Shown piece after piece: positions 1-11,400 of a stretch of DNA of 64,000 nt. A program made the translations under genes and the position numbers. This DNA comes from Haliclona indistincta (Eukaryota; Porifera; Demospongiae; Haplosclerida; Chalinidae). Below the pieces are notes generated by a model that saw only the letters and a list, made by a program, of their open reading frames with translations, was not told where the DNA came from and did not search any database. The DNA is taken from positions 8,031,202-8,095,201 of the forward strand of contig OZ024788.1 in assembly GCA_964017065.1 (NCBI GenBank), read 5' to 3'. The first letter of the stretch is position 1. Each line of letters begins with the position of its first letter.

Positions 1-471
1 GGGGTCAATAATTAATTAGAGCCATTTTATTGGCTTCTAGCGTGCAAAGTGTTAACACTTTTCATTTGACGAATGTGTAAAAATTAATACTGACTAATAG
101 CTAGCTACCAACCTACTTTCAGCTCCACAGACTAGCGCTCCATATGTAGCACGTGCTTGGTCTAAGTTGGGTACGCAATCGTTTAGATACGTTTTTGTAC
201 CCGTTCGTATACTGGTGTTAGCGCTACGAGAAGTTCGTTACAAAAAAGGCGGGAGCCATTTTCTAATTCAATTTCAAAACGTGCCGCCATTTTACTGCCC
301 AGGGCACTCCCCTTTTATACGCCAACGACAGGAAGCGAATGCGTACGTGCGCAATCCGCGTTTATAGTCAGCCTTCTCGTTTAATGCACACCACTCAATT
401 ACAAATAATACTGGCCATATGGTAGTTATGAATGAAACCATACTTGTTCACACTATGCAAGCACATGTTAA

Positions 472-798
472 GGTGGTGGGTGGACCAAATTAATGATATT
501 CATGACTTTTGCAAGTAACTGTATTTTTCTAGCCAAGGATATTCTTGCAGACAGAGTTGCTGCATGCAGTTTGCTTGAATATCAATAGGCATCGCATATA
601 GCAAATTTCAGCAATGCAGTGTTAGCCATCTCGCCCTGTGATGGCAAACACTGTATTGCTGAAATGTGTAATATTCAATGCCTATCAACAGGCAAGCAAA
701 CTGTACATAGCAACTCTGTCTGCAAGAATATCCTTGGCTAGAAAAATACAGCTACTTGCAAAAGTCAAGAATATCATTTATTTTGATCACCTGCCACC
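472..798. mobile_element. TTAA-flanked inverted-repeat element (327 bp)
   Basis: Two arms are inverted copies of each other: the left arm begins GGTGGTGGGTGG and the right arm ends CACCTGCCACC, and the homology runs through most of each arm. A TTAA lies immediately outside both ends (468-471 and 799-802). TTAA target duplications are made by piggyBac and Kolobok transposases; termini starting GG fit Kolobok better. No coding capacity is seen, so this is a non-autonomous (MITE-like) copy. Two further TTAA-flanked elements starting GGTG lie at 11832-12493 and 62441-63494. Confidence 0.75.
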
Positions 799-917
799 TT
801 AAGGAATTACAATGCTGGTTGATATTGTAAACCCTCTTGTCCCATGACCTGTCTTTAACACAATGTTATGGGAAGTCCAGTTTTTACAAACTGGCTAGAA
901 AAGGTACATATTGCTAT

Positions 918-1449
918 TTATAACTCCACCTGAGATTGTAGGAAGTTGATTAACCTAAAGAAGTCATCAAATATAACTGGAGACTGCCCATACGCAACAG
1001 CTAAAAAAGGAGATTTTTCTGTGCAGAGAGCTAGAAAGTAGAGAAGATGAGTTGGACACACCATTTGGTGACATTTGGTCAGCATTGATTGTAATCTTGT
1101 CACAGAACCCCAGACCATTCATCTTCAAATATGTCTGTACCAAAAATGCTTATTACTATAAATGTATTGGTTTGCTAATTGCCTGAAACATCAGCTTTCT
1201 TGCTCTGTCTGGTAATAATTCTTTCTCTATAAGAAAATTAATAATAATATTGAGATCATCACGTGATACACACGTGTACCTTCAGGAAGTTGATAGAGTT
1301 CAGAGTCAAGTGACCAGCGAAATTGCCCTAGAAAGTGGCTTAGAAGATAGGAAGATCTTTCTACGTACTTTCCTACCTCCACCAACCGTGACCATATCTT
1401 CTGTCACGAACAACGAGGGTCTCACTGGAATGAACCCTGACCCTGCCAT
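918..1449 (-). CDS. Unrecognised small five-exon gene (about 112 residues), divergent from HP1
   Basis: I do not recognise the family. On the minus strand five exons join in phase: 1449-1377, 1327-1280, 1226-1183, 1134-1062 and 1018-918, total 339 nt including TAA. The four introns are 49, 53, 48 and 43 bp, the size seen in other genes here. Three are GT-AG; the third (1182-1135) would be GC-AG (CAG/GCAATT). The product begins MAGSGFIPVRPSLF and ends FFRLINFLQSQVEL. No signal peptide or membrane segment is evident. The start codon lies 181 bp from the HP1 start on the other strand, suggesting a shared bidirectional promoter. The model rests on splice signals and phase only; for the last intron a different acceptor (31 or 61 bp intron) keeps the same frame. 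Transcript data would settle it. Confidence 0.5.
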
Positions 1450-1630
1450 ATCGCGTTCGACCTGTACGTACACGTGAGAGTCCAATTATTTTTGTTCTAA
1501 TAACAATCGCTTAATTAGATCAAAATTTGGCGCGCAAAATTATTAGAGTGACCCTTCGAAGCAACTTGTCCAGCTATCCCGGCGTGTGACTCCAATCGAA
1601 CATCGCTAGCTCTTTTCAACCGTTACAGAT
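1450..1630. promoter_or_regulatory. Probable bidirectional promoter between the small gene and HP1
   Basis: Only 181 bp separate the two divergent start codons. It contains no ORF of note. The assignment as a shared promoter is inference from the head-to-head spacing; no core promoter motif is claimed. Confidence 0.4.
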
Positions 1631-2270
<640 letters not shown>

Positions 2271-3098
2271 CCTTGACATACTATAATATTGAGTACATTC
2301 TTGTTGACTAGCTGGCCCTTGGGCCAGTAAGTTTCCCATTTGGATTTTTTCTGGCTAACTTACTATTTTTGATCTTTTTTCTTACTCAGAAGCAGAACCA
2401 TGACTACCAGTCACAAGCCTTCGCTCTACCTTGTGACAGCAACTACTGTATATTTCATTACATGTAACTGACTATACAATTAATGTTCCCTCACTGTTTA
2501 TTACGTAATATGCTAACATTTTTATTTTCGTTATCTTACTCGCATGCAATTATGGTATTACATGTAGCCTACCTGCAAAAATAATGTTAGTGTTTCACGG
2601 TTTCTATTGTCTTAATGTCTTCAATAACTTATACAGTAGATGTATACTTTTGTAGCTAGCTAGATCCACGTGGTATGTAATTGCGTGGTGGTATCCCGTA
2701 CATACGTTACGTATACGGCCGGGTATGCACTTTATGCTCCACGCGCATGCGAAGCATAGTTTTGTATTCGTAAACTATCGTATATTATGTCCGCACACCA
2801 ACGTGTACGTTTGTTTTCTACGAAGGCGTGGCTATCAACAACGAGCCGAGAGGACGCCGTATTCTTAGTTGCTCCCGGATTTTTCTTCTACGTGGCACAA
2901 TACTGCAATTTTAGTGAATCTTGCAAAATGTGTCAAATTTCATCACGCACGATACATTTTTCAAAATTGCAGTACAGGATTTTTCGAAGATCTTGCATAA
3001 ACGAGGCAAAAGCGGCGGTATGACGTTGGCCAATAAAATTCACTTCTGATCACGTGTATAGCTTCGGCTAGTTACGTCATAGATAGTACAAGTACAAG
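2271..3098. other. Intergenic stretch without a convincing gene
   Basis: Downstream of HP1. From 2271 to about 2780 I see only AT-rich unique sequence. From about 2870 to 3060 there is a decayed palindromic repeat; its part around 2975-3035 (TCGAAGATCTTGCATAA followed by a CG-rich stretch ending in a GACGTTGGCCAAT motif) resembles the arms of the MITE at 4486-4664. Confidence 0.4.
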
Positions 3099-3987
3099 TG
3101 GATACGCAACGAGCCCGTATATTGCAATCCGGGGTGAGACAATCACTGCATCGGGTAACACGGACGTTTCCAAACATTTACAATAAAAACGTGATAGCGT
3201 GGGCGAGATGATTAAGGGGCGGGGAGACATAACTCACGCGATTTTGTTCTTGCAAATTACTCCTCAGAAAGCCATTGCATGCATTCCTTGACGTTTGCGA
3301 GTGTGAAGAAGCGCTAGCAAACAATGCAATGCTTGCTGAACGTTTATGATCGCGCCAAAGAAAGGACTAGCATGTCACGAACCGTGACGTGTAACGAGAA
3401 TATCCTATTGCCCCAGAAAAGTGGGGCAAATGGAGCATGCGCAGACAGACAGTACCAGGCTCTTTTCTGTAAAAGCAGTGGCGGATCTAGGGTTAGCAAA
3501 TAGGGAGGGCACGCAAAAATTTTCGCTAATTAATATGCATTTATTCATTAAAATCAATCGATTTTATTCTATTCATTGATGATGTACGAGCGCATTCGCG
3601 CGCTATAAGCATGATCGTCGATCGCTTGCACTTTTCAGTCGCTTGGATCGAGATACTCTGGCGTTATGCCTGCCTAGTAGCGAGTCAGATGTGACTGTGT
3701 GACGCGTTAGATGTAAATAATAAAATGCCGGACAAGATTTTAGGGAGGGCCTTGCCCTCCCTGCCCCCCCCCCTAGATCCGCCACTGTGAAAAAGAGCCT
3801 GGAAACGAGGCTACAGCCTCTTTTTCAACAGCAAGTGAACACGTGTGCTATTTGATTCAACTTCTACCCGCTTCTCAGAACAGTAGAAACAGCTTTAAAA
3901 CTGAGTGCAACACGCCCACGCTCGATGCAGTGAGTGTTTCACACATTTCCGCGGACCCTCCGTTTATTACCCCGTTGCATATCCACT
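3099..3987. mobile_element. DNA element, copy 1 of a family also at 34797-35462, disrupted by nested insertion
   Basis: The left end (GTGGATACGCAACGAGCCCG) and the inverse of the right end (GTGGATATGCAACG) are imperfect terminal inverted repeats. The first roughly 90 bp and last roughly 190 bp are closely matched by a second copy near 34797-34885 and 35280-35470, including the CATCGGGTAACACGG and CGTGTGCTATTTGATTCA segments. The interior differs between copies and here contains the hAT-like MITE at 3476-3787. No protein is encoded. The superfamily is not clear to me. Confidence 0.55.
3476..3787. mobile_element. hAT-like MITE (312 bp)
   Basis: Termini CAGTGGCGGATCTAGGG and CCCTAGATCCGCCACTG are perfect inverted repeats of the CAGTGGCGGATC type common in hAT elements. 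The flanking 8-mers TGTAAAAG and TGAAAAAG match at 7 of 8 positions, as expected for the 8-bp duplication of hAT transposases. No coding capacity. Confidence 0.8.
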
Positions 3988-3996
3988 TGAACTGTA

Positions 3997-4404
3997 TTAG
4001 AGAGTTTTAGTTAGCCGTTCACGCCAAATGGCTGAACGTCAACGGCTGATTCAGTGACGTCACCACTTATCTTGTAACTTGTGTACACGCGAAGAAGGCA
4101 ATCTAGTCGTGTACGTATACAACATTGTAGCGCGCACAGTATTTTGTAGGCACACGTAAAACACACAAAAACAGAAACCTAAAGCATGTGCCTTTGTGCT
4201 AGCTTATAACTAACGTGCAGGAGAGCTAGACGAGAGAAGCGAGAAGTCTTTGAAAAGCATACGGGAAAACCAGGTGCCAGCCGTTGTAAACGGGAAAATT
4301 GAACGCGAGGCTGGGGTTAACGGTGGATCACGTGCTAATTTGTGACGTCAGCATTGCCAGACGTTAACCGTTAGTGCAAATAAACGTGTAACTAAAACTC
4401 TCTA
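3997..4404. mobile_element. TA-flanked MITE (408 bp)
   Basis: Terminal inverted repeats TTAGAGAGTTTTAGTTA and TAACTAAAACTCTCTAA with TA on both outer sides (3995-3996, 4405-4406). A TA duplication is typical of Tc1/mariner-type transposition. Subterminal homology continues (TGACGTCA near both ends). Non-coding. Confidence 0.75.
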
Positions 4405-4485
4405 ATATCTATGGTTACACGTGTCCAACTTACGTGCGTTTGAGGCCAACGTCATATTTCCGCTTTTGCCTCGCTTATGCACCAC

Positions 4486-4664
4486 TACAGTTGTTTGCGA
4501 AGATCTTGCATAACGGAAGCGAAAGCGGAAGTATGACGTTGCCAATCAAACGCACGTAGGCGTGACTAACTGAAGCTGTACACGTGACGAAAAGTGAATT
4601 TGATTGGCCAGCGTCACACTTCCGCTTTCGCTTCCATTATGCAAGATCTTCGCAAACAACTGTA
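4486..4664. mobile_element. Near-perfect palindromic MITE (179 bp)
   Basis: The left arm from TACAGTTGTTTGCGAAGATC is mirrored by the right arm ending GATCTTCGCAAACAACTGTA, and the inverted homology continues to the centre. It would fold into a single hairpin. A degenerate relative is at about 2975-3035. Confidence 0.7.
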
Positions 4665-4811
4665 CATTGTACTGTTGACTGTAAGCGAGGGAGTTGCGTG
4701 TGCAGTGTTTTGCGGGTTCTCCGGCGCAACGAGTCTGTGAAACCGGAAATAAATGCTGACCATCAAACAACAGCTGTTCCACGTGTGCCGCTAATTTCAT
4801 TGAACAGCGTT

Positions 4812-5640
4812 TATAGGTGCTTTCCGCGTGGAGGCGTGAAGGAATGTTCGCACCGCTAGCAATGAGAACGTGACGAATAGTTGCGTGTCATGACGAGGTA
4901 CACCGCCCATTGTGGTCAATTAAGGTGTCCACGAAGCGTTAACCCTTTAACTACTAAATTATCATGCTGGAATTTTAACCTCGTAAATGCTGACCAATTC
5001 TCTCGCGAATAACTCATGTGTCCTTTGCGCTACTGGTTTCAAATTTGCGTCCTTTTTCGCCAGTGAGTAGCTGCTATTGCTCACACTCAAGTCGATCAAT
5101 ATGCTCCTCCCACTTCGGAAGTCAAGCCAATAAAGTGCAGTGATCTCGTCAAATTTTGCTCAAAGTCAGTACTTTGGGGCTGGCTACTGAAAAGTACCTA
5201 CAAATAGCAGTGGTCTAGGTGAGTGGAAAATGTAGCCCAGATTGTGGAGAATGTGGGAAAATGTGTTTCCGAGCGTCCTGAAGCCGTAAAATATCCAAAA
5301 AAATTTGCGCCCATATTGTTTTTCTTTAAAATGTTATGGAATTTGCACTGAAGCCATAGAAAATGTCGGGCGCCAATACGTTTAGCGAAGGACCAGCCCG
5401 AAAACCACTGGGTTTTATACGGTTTTTTGTATTCTTCAATTTAGCTTAATTTCGGAATATTTTAGCACTTTTGGATAAAGTTATGGTGTCCGTGAAGTAT
5501 GTATGATGCCAAATCGCGTCATTAGGGCATAAAGGGTTAATTGACCCCAATAGGCGGGTACTCGTCATGACACGCAAATACACATCACGTTCGCATTGCT
5601 ATAGCGGTACAAACATTCCTCCACGCGGAAAGCACCTATA
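4812..5640. mobile_element. Inverted-repeat element (829 bp) with about 130-bp arms
   Basis: The sequence from TATAGGTGCTTTCCGCGTGG is mirrored by CCACGCGGAAAGCACCTATA at the other end; the arms also share the TCATGACGAG / CTCGTCATGA and GGTCAATTAA / TTAATTGACC blocks. The middle (about 4950-5530) has no gene. Confidence 0.65.
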
Positions 5641-5875
5641 CTTCCACGTTCAACAGACTGGGTTTTGCAGTGTACTTGAACCAGAAGTAAATTTGATCTG
5701 TCAAATTAGCGGGTTGCTCAAATACATGTGAGATTGATTGGTCAGTGTTAACTATCTCCGGTTCCATGAACTCACTGCAAAAGTCCTGTAGTCGGTCAAC
5801 CCCTCCTAGCTGACTCCCCTAAAATGCATACACATTCAGTCTCTAATATGGTCACTGCATGGTTTTAGGGTGATC

Positions 5876-5934
<59 letters not shown>

Positions 5935-6250
5935 TCAGAATTTTCCTTCTTACTTGTTTCCTAATAACTACAGGCCTAAACCAGTTTCCGGTGCCCCGCT
6001 CGCATGCTATTTTTCCCAGCTTTTGGCGGATATAGGCATGGCTACCAATTAATTACTAATAGTGACTGAACTCTGCTCTGAAGCTGAAGGATTGCTGTTA
6101 CAAAATTAGCCACGATCTGGTAAAATACTAAAATTAATTTCAAAATTCTAAAATCAAATAGTTTTAAAATGAAGCTACAGGTGCCTAATCTGAGAAGGTA
6201 AAAATTCACTATACTCCTCCACATCAACTAGGCTCAAGACTCGCCTTCTC
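5641..6250. other. No gene seen; contains a (GA)n microsatellite
   Basis: A (GA)n tract runs from about 5877 to 5931. The rest is unique non-coding sequence; the open frames across the microsatellite are low-complexity artefacts. Confidence 0.6.
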
Positions 6251-7190
6251 GTGTCCTTCTACTTGCTGAGATCAGCTATTCAGGCCTTTCTGTGCACAAG
6301 ATCATCTAAGAAGGCCTGTTCTTGGTGGTGTTTTTTTAATGACGATTTTGCATTGTCGCATAAGCTAATACAGGGATACAAACCAAGATAATAATTATTC
6401 AGTGTTCCAATAGTTGAGGACACCCTTCTTAAAAACAGACAGGGATTGTAGAGAGCACAGCTCAAAAGGAAGGTCGTTCCACATTGCAACAACATCAGGA
6501 AAAAAAGACTAAAGAGGACTTTAATAGGCTTTAGTACGAGGTATCAGGCTAGCTACACGAGTAGGATCATAGCCTCTCAGTCTAGGGTCCATGGGGGAAG
6601 GATGCACAGGTGAGCCCAATAATAATGAAGTTATCATTTTGAATTTGAAAAAAGAAGGATAGCTTGAGAAGCTCCCGTCTTTGCAAGTTAAACTCCAACA
6701 AGAGATCTTCATAATTGCAGACCAATTTTTAGCACACATCCTCAGTCCCATCTTTTGAACCCTCTCTAGAGCTGCAATCAAAACTTTTGTTGTTAATTAA
6801 GGATCCCACACTGGTGCAGCATACTCTAACAAAGGTCGCACCATGATTGTGTACATTTTAACAAGAGTTCTTGACGATGCATGTTTATAGAACCTCCTGT
6901 AGAGCATACCCATGACTGTCCTAGCAGCTGACTTTGTAATTGCTTGCACATGAATTGACCAGACTAGTCTCTCTGATAGCCAAACACCAAGATATTTAAA
7001 CTTCGGAACCTGAGCCAAAGGGTGTTATCAATCTTCAAAACTGACAAAGGCTGCAAAGGAGATGGCTTCCTTGAATCTATCATGAATTTACCGTGACTTG
7101 GATACATTGAACTTAATGACATTTTGAGAACACCACGCCTGAAGGGTATCTATATCCTGTTGTAAGAGGTTAAAGTCGTGCTGCCAGTGC
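6250..7190 (-). pseudogene. Relic of a LINE (non-LTR retrotransposon) reverse transcriptase, C-terminal part
   Basis: Read on the minus strand in several broken frames, the sequence shows successive conserved pieces of a non-LTR (CR1/jockey-like) reverse transcriptase C-terminus: an LQAWCSQNVIKFNVSKS-like block near 7095-7150, KYLGVWLSERLVWSIHV followed by MVRPLLEYAAPVWDP at 7018-6797, LRGYDPTRVASLIPRTKAY at 6590-6521 and an MWNDLP-like block near 6480. Frameshifts and stops separate the blocks, the N-terminal catalytic part is absent, and the 5' side is cut at about 7190 where a foldback element begins. Certainly inactive. Confidence 0.8.
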
Positions 7191-7278
7191 CAGAATGAAT
7201 AGATCTATACAATGCAAGAGAATGTCGATAATAGTAAAGAACCCTCGGTGCGGACGAAAGAAGACGTAGAGTAGGGCG

Positions 7279-8271
7279 GTCCGCAATGAAAAAATCGACT
7301 GTCACAGATTCAGCGGGATTGCGTCTCAGCGTGTAGAGTGGGTTGACCCGAACATAGAACAGGTAAAGAGAGAAGCGCCAAGTCCTTCCTTTTTGCAGGA
7401 AAAACAAAAATACTTAAAATAACGTGGGCGGAGCTAGCCAATCGCAATTAAAATGCTTTTTATTCGAACAAAATTCAACGCCGAAGCTTAGTGATGTTGG
7501 TAAAGACGCTCAGGATCATGCTTTCAAGAATTCCGAGGTCTTCGACGTCGCAGCGTCGACCTTCGTGTGTTGTTTCCAGGTCATAATCTGAAAGGGGGCG
7601 GGGCTCCCGAGACTGCGAGAAAATACTCTTTGGGCTCGAGCGCTTTTGTACATTGTGCTGCAGCAACCCTATTGCAGATTTAACTAAGTTAGGTGACAAT
7701 GTATCTGCACAGCAAATGTTATAAACTTTACATGCTTCTTTCCATCTGGCTCAAAAAATGTTTAAAATTTTTGAGCCAGATGGAAGGAAATGCATAAACG
7801 TCATAAAACTTGCTATGTAGATACATTGTCACCTAACTTAGTTAAATCTGCAATAGGGTTGCTGCAGCACAATGTACAAAGGCGCTCGAGCCCAAAGAGT
7901 ATTTTTTCGCCGTTTCGGGAGCCCAAAGAGTATTTTTTCGCCGTTTCAAATTATGACCTGCGAACAACACACGAAGGACGCTGCGACCTGCGACGTCCAA
8001 GACCTCGGAATTCTTGAAAGTATGATCCTGAGCGTCTTTACGAACATCACTAAGCTTCGGCGTTGAATGTTGTTCGAATAAAAAGCATTTTAATCAATTT
8101 TAATTGCGATTGGCTAGCTCCGCCCACGTTATTTTAAGTCTTTTTGTTTTTCCTGCAAAAAGGAAGGACTTGGCGCTTCTCTCTTTACCTGTTCTATGTT
8201 CGGGTCAACCCACTTTACACGCTGAGACGCAATCCCGCTGAATCTGTAACACTCGTTTTTTTCATTGCGGA
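7279..8271. mobile_element. Foldback element, two arms of about 480 bp
   Basis: Sequence from GTCCGCAATGAAAA to about 7755 is repeated inverted from about 7765 to TTTTCATTGCGGAC. The centre is an inverted TTGAGCCAGATGGAA motif. Arms differ by small indels (one carries a duplicated GAGCCCAAAGAGTATTTTTT unit) and no protein is encoded. It lies just upstream of the spermine synthase start and could influence that gene's promoter, which is inference. Confidence 0.8.
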
Positions 8272-8488
8272 CCCTAACTGTAGAGGTCAACGGACAACTC
8301 CAGGCTGAAGTAGAAGAACTAATCCTGCAGTCTACCAAGTAGCAAGCAGCAAGCCGCTTTTCGCTTCGTGGTGCATCTGATTCTCTGCAAAGACACCTGT
8401 CCTACCATAGAATGATACACGCCCTCCTTCTGTAAGCTTATTCCGTTTGAAATGAAATACGGACTTTGCCACGTGCTTTATAGAAGAA

Positions 8489-11400
8489 ATGCCGGTTCTT
8501 CATAACCCTATAGATTTACGGTTTAGACCTAGCTCTCGGCTGCCTAGCCTTTCTGAAGTCAAGCAGCGCTTGGAATCTGTTTTTTGGAAACTGTATGGAG
8601 AAGATGGCTGGACCTGCTTTGAGCAAAACCTCGGCCAGGCTGGCTTTGTTCTAGTAATGATACAGAGGAACGGATAGTGAGCTCCTCTTGTGGCTTTGCC
8701 GGACCTTATTTCCTATTCTTCACAGCAGAGTCACATATCAGCATTATGGTCAACTTACTGCTACTCTTGATGTTTTTGAACCACTACACAGCCAAGATAC
8801 ACCTTCTCTAATAAATGCAGCGGTAGGTATAGTACTTGTTTCTTTATAGTCTAGTTATCCAGCCTTGGATTGGATGTGCTTTCGATCCACTTTTCAGAGT
8901 CCATGTGAGCACGCCTATAAAGTGCTACAATAACAATTTGGTCCTGCTTTTCCTAAGGCAGATATCATAATATGTACATGTACATGGCTTCTTCTGCCTG
9001 AATCCTACCTTGCACATTCTGCTAATTTTTAAAACATTTTTAGGTCAAACAGCAAATCAAAGATGCTGTTGGTAAAGGTGACCTTTCAGATGAATATGAC
9101 CTGTAAGTTGTGTATAGCAGTTGTTATGGTAATATATATACTGTCCTATCAGATATGTTCCTATCAAACGTGGCTGGTCACCTCATCCGTATTATCCTAC
9201 TGATGACCAGCGACTACATCAATACAATATAGTTAAGTGAGTTATGTCTGATAAATTTGTGTAATGGTGATTGTTAAGCTGCTATGAGTATAATTATTAT
9301 TGCATGTATAAAACCAAAAAACACATTCAGACAGCGTCCTTTGTAAATTCTTCAAAATTTGTTCGCTGTTCTTCAAAAATGTTTATTGTTGATTCTTGTC
9401 GTTCTTCAGGGTCCATTGTGATGTTCAGTCAAAGTATCAGAGCATCAGAATTTTTGAAACTCTTGATCACGGTTCAATTCTTGTTTTAGACAATGACATA
9501 AGTATGTGATGTTAACAGTAATGACAAGATTGTTTTGTTATTATTTTTCTCTGATCCAGACATTGGTGAAAGTGATGAAGTTTATGCTCAAGCTATTACA
9601 GGAAGTTCAAAGGAAGACTATCACGGAAAAACTGTTCTTATCCTTGGTAAGTTATTTACTTGGTTTTGTCACTATTCTAAGAATACACATTTTACTACAA
9701 GGTGGTGGTGACTGTGGCGTGTTGCGTGAAGTTCTTAAACATGCACCAAAGTTTGTCACTATGGTTGAGGTGAGAGCTATATACCGTATAGCCGGATATT
9801 TTCGACGGTCAAATATTTCGTTAGTAAATTTTAGATTGGATCTAATTTTCAATACTCACTCGCCATTCGAAAATAAAATCCAGGCTAAAATTTATTGCCC
9901 TACATCTCGAACTCAATGACGTCGAAATGTTGGAGAACTGTATAGTCGTTAAACCATGCCAGCCACGTTTTATGATTGTTCAATGGAACCACAGAGTCAA
10001 AGAGAAGTTGCTGTACCGCGGTGTCCGCCTTTTCGCTTATCGTGCTAGTAAGACTTAGTCTCTCGCGTGCAGCAGTGCGCATGGCAGACATTTCTCTAAT
10101 GCGTTTGGAGTTCAGTTTTATTGCTATCGCGGCATCAAGCTACCCGCTGCTACAGTCAGATTCTGGTAAGAAGCGTTGGCTAGCCTCGATCTGACTGTTC
10201 GCATGTGTATGCATGAGAAAATTTTGGGCGTTCAAAATTTTGGTATGGTTCAAATTTTCGTGGATTTAATTTTCGATCAGCAGTTGTTGATCGAAAATTA
10301 AATCCAGTCGAAAATAACAGACTATACGGTAGTTGTCAGTTGAAGGTAAACGCTAGTCTCATAAGAGGCTCACTTCTAGGCCTATAGCATTTGTGCTGTA
10401 GTTGCGTTTTGTTTTTTGCCGTTTTATGCTCTTATTTCTCTGTCCTTTGCCCTTTGCTATAGATTGATGGATTGGTTCTTGAAATGTGCAAGAAGTACCT
10501 ACGAGGTGTTTGTGGTGATCTCTTGGATACTTACAATGGTGGAGACAGTGTTACTGGAAGCAATTTTGAAGTTAGTTCCTTAATGACAGTAATGACACCA
10601 CGTATTGGTGCAGGAAGTATATATTCTAAGCTGTAACCACCATAGAATTGTAAGTAGAAGCAGCCACCTGATGCAGAAACCTATACGTTTTTTGTGGGTT
10701 TTCCACTACTGTACTGGGTTTAGGTTATTTTTTTAAGTGTAGGGTTTTGAGTTTGGTTTCCAGGTTAGCAAATGGTCTGAATGCTATTCGGGCTGCAGCC
10801 TACTCACTGCTACTACTCACAGCTCACATCCTTGCCAGAGGAAGTAGAATTGAGGCATTGTTCTCTCTCCTCCTTGCAGATAAAGGTCCAGGATTGTGTT
10901 CCATTGTTGAAGCAGTATGTTAGTGATGGAGTTGTGTTTGATTATGTGATATCAGACCTGACAGCTGCTCCTATTAGCACTGATCCAAATGGTTAGTTTG
11001 CATACGGTTAATGATAATGTTATGACTGTAGGAATTATCAAAATCATTAGTTAATGTTAGCATCATGGTTAAACCCTACATTTCATTGCTGAGCGGCAAT
11101 GATGAACTCATTCATAAAGTTACCATAATAATTATCGTTACCATAACTTGTAATTGATGTGTTTTATCCAATGTTTCTGACAACCGAAATGCACAACCGA
11201 AACGCGCAAGCCCCTTTGCTACAAAACATTATTTATGTGAACTGAAGCCTGCTGATCTGCCTGCCTTATAACGGAAAATGCTCCAACAGCCTAGTAGTAT
11301 GGTGCAGTTCCATTATTTGTGCCTGTGTCCATGTTTATGATCTTGTATTATAGCTAAAATCCTACTGCAAGGGGGGCTACCTGATTGCCCCATTTCTCCC

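Noticed and set aside
7475..8066. Pair of similar small proteins with NLVKSAIGLLQHNVQ
   Set aside because: They are the two inverted arms of one foldback element; the similarity reflects the DNA palindrome, and no transcript structure is evident.
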